Positions 59,363 to 64,000 of a stretch of 64,000 bases of DNA are shown one piece after another. The stretch spans positions 3,246,614-3,310,613 of the forward strand of contig OX457031.1 in NCBI GenBank assembly GCA_949752745.1, written 5' to 3'. Under the pieces are notes generated by a model. It saw nothing but the letters and a program-made list of their open reading frames with translations, was not told where the DNA came from and searched no databases. The DNA comes from Protula sp. h YS-2021 (lineage: Eukaryota; Annelida; Polychaeta; Sabellida; Serpulidae). A program made the position numbers and the translations under genes. Within the stretch, counting starts at the first letter, position 1. The number at the start of each line of letters is the position of its first letter.

Positions 59363-59513
59363 TATTGTGTTACGGAATGATGTGACTGGATTTATGTTGA
59401 AATCTTTATTTACATCCAAGCCATCTTGATTATTACGTCATATGACCAGATAGAACATATTCAGTAAACAATACCTAAGGGTGGATAGTTGTAACACTAT
59501 CAAAAATATTACA
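59363..59513 (-). repeat. 5' LTR of decayed gypsy element
   Basis: 151 bp; lacks the GGTCGCAT-like 8 bases of its partner and has several point differences. Confidence 0.88.
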
Positions 59514-59518
59514 GTTGC

Positions 59519-60075
59519 CGGGTTCGGACAGAAAAGCATCTGAACACAAACAATGGAACTGCTGTCACCAGCACGCACTCTTACTGTCATCATTCCACTG
59601 CTGATATATTCAACAAGTCAGCTCCTCAGCAATCACGTAAATTAAAACGTAAATTTGGTCAGCACAGAAAAAATGACAAAATTCACACTATGTCCTGTTT
59701 TGTCAGTTCAAACAGTTATATCGACTGTATGGAGCAATTAATAGTTCTCGCCTTGATGTGGTTCAAAGAGTAGAAATCTTGGGCTGATACAGTTGAATAC
59801 ACAGTTCTTGCAAGCACTACTCGTACAAACGAAGATATTCTTCTTGTATCGCCCAGCATGTGGTACAGTTCTTATAACCTTCGGCTGTTCTGATGTTGAA
59901 TTTGGTTGTCTTTCGGTAGAGAAGCAGGGGTGTCCTTTGCTCACAATCTGAACTTAAAATATCCACGAAATATATCCAAAACACGAAATATCCAGGGTCG
60001 TTTCTTGGGATGTCGAAAGGCTGTTCTCCAGAAACTGGTTCGTGGCTTAAAACGTAAATTGGCAAGTTTTTTCAC
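59519..60075. other. Composite-element interval right of the gypsy insertion
   Basis: Carries an open frame on the plus strand to a TAG near 59770 that joins in frame with sequence before 54731 across the gypsy insertion. The encoded product is not recognised. A ACGTAAATT motif recurs at 59635, 59648 and 60052. Confidence 0.4.
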
Positions 60076-60578
60076 TGTAACTGGGTAGGAGTTCAACACG
60101 AATTGAGATTCCCAATTGGGTTTTCCAACTGATGCCTTCTTTATTTGTAGTCTTCGAAGCAACGTGAAAAAAAATGTAAAAGAACATAAAACCTGGCTGC
60201 AAACTGGCCTCTAAAGTAGTTCTTTCAAGCACCAAAGTACAATTAAATCTACTCAACCGGACATAGCTTCACAACTGTCACGCAAAAAATCGAACGTGAA
60301 GACCCCGTACAAACATCAAAACTTACAAAGCATGGCGGGGATGAATATAGACAAAAGTTACATAACCAGAATCTATGTAGAATATTAAATCAACTTTCAT
60401 ATAATACGTACCTTTTCGCCTCATCATTTACACTAAAACTCCAATTTTCCTACATTTTCCAAAGACGCAATAAAGTTATCAAACATGGCGGCGATTCTGG
60501 ATCATTTGCATCCGGGAACTAAGATAAATTTTTGAGTGTGTACCGCGCCATTTGATTGGTTACTAGACTGCCGTCGCA
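60076..60578. repeat. LTR of composite element (right)
   Basis: 503 bp, roughly 90 percent like the left copy by eye, so this insertion is much older than the Steamer-like one. Confidence 0.85.
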
Positions 60579-60583
60579 GTTGA

Positions 60584-61440
60584 CTTTTCTGGCCAGATGC
60601 ACTAGTGGCCAAAGTGAATATCTAGTTGAACTAGCTTGAAATCATACAGCAAAATAAATCACCTTTTTAGATGTTTTATATTTGCTTTCTGTGTTATTTA
60701 TTTGTTTTATACATATATATACACCCGTTTGGCACTTCTTTTCTTTTTGTTCGCAATTGTACTGACCCGACCGGCGGATGAGATGAAAAGGTTTTTTTTT
60801 TGTCATAGTAGCTTTTGTGCATAAAAAGTTAATGTATTTTAATCAAAGACACATGTTATCTGTTCTTTTATATCTATTTCTGTTACTAGCAAGCTGAACT
60901 GTATGATTACGAGGAATGATAATTTTTTATTCAAATCTGTTCAGATCAGATCGTTAGGTTTTTTCAATCATGTATATTTTAAAAAAATATTCTTTTATAC
61001 GCGTGTTTTACACTATTCCTATAACTCTGCAATTTTGCACAAAAAAGTAACCTCTTCCCTGTCATTCTTTTACTTAGGGTCATCCAGTCATATAACAATA
61101 AACTGTGTGACATTATAATTTGGCAACAAATCCACTTGGAATTTTCTCCTGTGCCTATTTTTTCACTTCTACGAATTTGCGTATATGCAATTTGCAAGGG
61201 GGCCGTATTTGATGGGGATGCAATTTTATGCAACACCGGAACCGAACGTGGCGAAACGTCGAAAGCCGGCATGAAAAGTTGTATTTTGATAGAAATTTTG
61301 GTATGTTCTACAAATATCTGTACAATATAACAATGAAAAATAATTTCAAAATAATAAAAAGAATAAAACGAGTTAAGTTGTTATGAATGACAATGTTTTT
61401 AACAAGTTTGGCAAAGTTTCAAACAAATCTGTGGTTCCAG
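60584..61440. other. Interval without recognised genes
   Basis: A/T-rich; short frames without recognisable domains. Confidence 0.4.
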
Positions 61441-61444
61441 GTAA

Positions 61445-61795
61445 CTTCGCACCTGGCTCCGAGTCAGCTCTGACTGAAATAACATCATTTGTTTCTCTGT
61501 CAGAGCTACGAAACCTTACAATTTTCTGCTCATAGGGGTCAACTTCATATATTCTGAGGCACGGATCCTGTGTACCAGTCCCAATTATTCAAACATTTAC
61601 CAGTAACCTAGGTCTTTCGCCAGTGTTCATACAAGTTCGCTAGCTCCGAGTAGCTCTGACTTGTATAACATCGTATATCTCTCTGTAAGAGCTACGAAGC
61701 CTTCCATTGATCCCCTAATAGGGGTCGACTTCATATGTTCTGAGGCACGAATCTTGCATACCAGCCCCTATTATTCAAACATCTACAGAAAGTTC
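61445..61795 (+). repeat. Two diverged ~150-bp direct repeats
   Basis: 61448-61605 and 61641-61790 share GCTCCGAGT.AGCTCTGACT, CTCTGT.AGAGCTACGAARCC, AGGGGTCRACTTCATATRTT and CTGAGGCACGRATC. Each unit contains a CTCTGAC/GTCAGAG-type inverted pair. No coding potential. Confidence 0.85.
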
Positions 61796-62183
61796 ATGCC
61801 CAATATGCCTTTTTTGTAAAACAGGCACAGTTTCTAGTGAGCTGTATGTCTTTTAATTGTTCATAAAAGTGCAGAAAATTTCGCTTCCGCACCCACGTGT
61901 TAAATGTTTGTTTACATTCTGGCCTTTAAATGTCACGTGGCCAAAGTCAAAGGTCAGGAAATTTAAATAAAGGGATTGTAGTTTATTTGTAAAATATATA
62001 CTAAAATAGTTGATAGATGCAGAATTACGTATAAATTTATTTTGTACACCCACAGTATTTGATATTTTATTTTTACGTTCTTTTTGAAATATAAATTTAA
62101 TAGTTTTTTGGTGGATAATTGCAAAAATTATTGTTACTATTTCACGTAATAAAGTATGCTCCCTGCATACAAACAAATGTCAC

Positions 62184-62876
62184 TTATTGCGGGAGATTTG
62201 GGGTTATTTCCGTATTATTTTCTTTTAAAGAAAGCGTAACACAGAAGTTGCATATGATTACCGTAGTACTTTGAGGGCCTTTAGCAAATACCAATAAAAA
62301 CCTATGGGTCGTTGAATCTCGCACAAAGTAGCCACAGGGGTGCCTCAAAGCGAGCGCAGTTGACTTGCTTATCATTATATAGCGAGGCGTTGAAGCGGTG
62401 CCTGGAAACTTTTTAGCGCACCGCTTCTTGGAGCTACAAGTTCGCCATCCCGAAACAACATTTATCACGGAAAGGTCATTTCTGTCTCGCCAATTATCAC
62501 CTGAGAGGTCGGCTAAATAAAACAATACCCTTTTAAATGGTAGGACGACCTAAACCAGTTCATGTTCGGCATTTTGGTATACTTTTTCTTTTAATATTAG
62601 TTGTTTATGTAGTTATCTAATAAATTAATTCGCAAAATTCTTAGATTTCGGGTTGACAAAATAGTATGGCGGATTAAACACAAACACAACACAAACACTG
62701 CAGTTTGCTTTGTAATTTTCTGGAAACATGTCTAAAATTCTACACTTTCGACATTCCAAAGGTGAACTCCATTACACCGAAAGCAAAAAAGTAATCGTTG
62801 AAAACCACCCCAAAATGGCGGACAGGTCGTAGGTTACTGGTACAGAAAGTTCATGCCCAATACAAGGTACCCCTTT
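62184..62876. other. Interval with one unassigned minus-strand frame
   Basis: A 113-codon minus-strand frame (62184-62525) shows no recognisable domain and no splice context. ACAGAAAGTTCATGCCCAAT near 62840 repeats a segment at 61785. Confidence 0.35.
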
Positions 62877-63640
62877 TAACCCAGCCGACTTTGTCGGACT
62901 GGGTTAGTAGTATCACTATAGGGGACTTGAATGTATGTGCGTATGTTAAACTTTTTCTTTAAAATGCTACTCCTTCTACAGTTTTGCTCTAATCAGTTTG
63001 ATATTACGCAGGAATGTTCCTTTGGTGTTCCCCCACCTGCCTATTACTTTTTTGACGATTGACGAAAAACTGAAAATGGTGGCACTTTTTGCACCCGTTT
63101 TGACCCATTTTTAAAATGCTACTCCTACAGTTTTACACCAATCGTTTAGATGTTTCGCAGGGATGTTCCCAAGGGGTTCGCCTACCAGGCTATTACTTTT
63201 TTTTTCGCGGTTTGCCAAAAACTGCCGAAATGGCGGAACTTTGAAGTTTGGCCAAAACTGGAATAAATGGTAGTAAATAACTGAATTGTCAAACCATTCA
63301 TTTCTCTCAGTCTTTTTCAAATAGTTATAAAATTTTTATCAAAAGTTTCTTAGGTGCTTCTCCACCTGGACTTTGCTTTTTTTCGCAAATGGCAAAAAAA
63401 AAAAAAAATGTCGAAATGGTGGAATTTTAAACATTTTGTAAAATTGTGTAAATGTCGGTAAATACGTGAATCGTCAAAACCCAACCTCTCCAACATCCCT
63501 TTCCGGGTATAGCTTCCAAATTCAAATTAAATGCATTTTACATAATTCATTTTTTGGCCTAACAGTATCCGTTTCAGAGTTTGTCTCTCTTTCCTTGTTT
63601 GGTAACTCGGCTGGGTCATGTCCTTGGACATGCTTGTTAG
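62877..63640 (-). repeat. Hairpin-ended dispersed repeat (copy 2, inverted)
   Basis: Runs from the hairpin TAACCCAGCCGACTTTGTCG at 62877 to CATGTCCTTGGACATGCTTG near 63617-63640, matching 8386-9175 in reverse. The same internal order is kept (GAATGTTCC, GCCTATTACTTTTTTGACG, TTCTTAGGTGCTTCT, GTAACTCGGCTGGGTCATG). Confidence 0.85.
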
Positions 63641-64000
63641 GCCCCTACCCCACGGAAGGGGGGCCTATAGAAATGGGTTCTGTCCGTCCGTCCGTCAACA
63701 TTTGGGCTCTGTTTTGTCCACGCCTTAGCGCCGAAACTATTTCAAGTAGAGAGCTGAAATTTTACACAGTGAAAATATAAAGGTTGAATACGTGCAACGG
63801 CGTATTATTTTTCAAATCGGTCAAAAATTGTCGAACTGGGAAATTGTGAAAAATGTGATACTGTGGGATAGAACTTAGTGTAAACGCTGTATTTTGTCGA
63901 CACCATATCTCGCTAACTATCAGGCTGATTGGTTTGATGTTTCACCGAGTAAAAATGTACATCATGTAGATGTGCAACGGCGTATTATTTTTTAAATCGA
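63641..64000 (-). repeat. Pearl-like element end, running off the window
   Basis: Hairpin GGCCCCTACCCCACGGAAGG plus GGGGCC, then (GTCC)n at about 63686-63698, then ~178-bp core units (GTGCAACGGCGTATTATTTT at about 63795 and 63971). It has the pearl order read in reverse. Confidence 0.7.

Larger units (their letters stand above)
54732..59513 (-). mobile_element. Ty3/gypsy LTR retrotransposon, decayed but structurally complete
   Basis: LTRs 54732-54890 (3') and 59363-59513 (5') are ~150-160 bp with an 8-bp indel; GTTGC duplications lie at 54727-54731 and 59514-59518. On the minus strand TGGTGGCAGCGGTGACC directly follows the 5' LTR (primer-binding site) and AAAGAAAAGGAGA precedes the 3' LTR (purine tract). 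Coding: Gag with knuckles, then RT, RNase H and integrase, all interrupted. LTR ends (AACACAACA) resemble those of the Steamer-like element. Confidence 0.9.
45937..60578. mobile_element. Composite LTR element, ~500-bp LTRs, with later insertions
   Basis: Direct repeats 45937-46429 and 60076-60578 (TGTRACTGGG...GCCGTCRCA) are flanked by GTTGA at 45932-45936 and 60579-60583, a 5-bp target duplication. Inside are a decayed BEL/Pao gag-pol on the minus strand, a decayed transposase gene on the plus strand, a TIR element and a complete gypsy element. Orientation is unsettled: the BEL coding strand suggests minus, with GGGGAGCCA next to the left LTR as a poor purine tract. The same bases read forward, TGGCTCCCC, could instead be a plus-strand primer-binding site. 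Confidence 0.75.

Noticed and set aside
62184..62525. 113-codon minus-strand frame as a gene
   Set aside because: No domain, no splice context, and repeats on both sides.
1..64000. tRNA, rRNA or other known RNA genes
   Set aside because: None recognised by eye; a dedicated covariance-model search would be needed to exclude them.

Overview
The window looks like nuclear DNA of an animal, most likely a bivalve mollusc. It carries intron-rich animal genes, long A/T and G/C homopolymer runs, 'pearl'-like/HINE-type repeats (tandem core, GACG tetranucleotide run, terminal hairpin) and an LTR retrotransposon whose architecture recalls the clam Steamer family. No prokaryotic operon, CRISPR array or recognisable tRNA/rRNA gene was seen. 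The species call is inference.

Two host genes are supported. On the plus strand, 1193-2628 is the terminal exon of a TRIM-like B-box/coiled-coil/beta-propeller protein; its start lies in an exon I cannot see. On the minus strand, 5204-29064 is a complete gene for the V-type H+-ATPase V0 subunit a (116 kDa). I traced 20 exons per transcript by hand, with matching splice sites and phases, giving 860 or 863 residues. Two adjacent phase-0 exons (11951-12067 and 9307-9432) encode alternative versions of one acidic cytosolic loop. Two other exons have partial copies of their own 5' edges in the neighbouring intron.

From 29065 to 36093 no gene is visible. The stretch holds degenerate tandem repeats, including a ~150-bp satellite-like array whose monomers centre on a TTTGGCGGATCGCCAAAA palindrome. 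From 36094 to 43825 three mobile elements are nested: a pogo/Tigger-like DNA transposon remnant (TA target duplication), inside it a terminal-inverted-repeat element made of GAGGACCC repeats, and inside that a young Ty3/gypsy Steamer-like retrotransposon (36541-41829; 173-bp LTRs with one difference, CTGAC duplication, uninterrupted 1335-codon Gag-Pol).

From 45937 to 60578 lies an older composite: ~500-bp LTRs with a GTTGA duplication enclose a decayed THAP/DDE transposase gene, a decayed BEL/Pao gag-pol (minus strand, itself split by a TIR element) and a second, decayed gypsy element with its own LTRs and GTTGC duplication (54732-59513). The remainder, 60579-64000, is repeat-rich; it includes an inverted copy of the repeat at 8386-9175 and the hairpin end of another pearl-like element that runs off the window.
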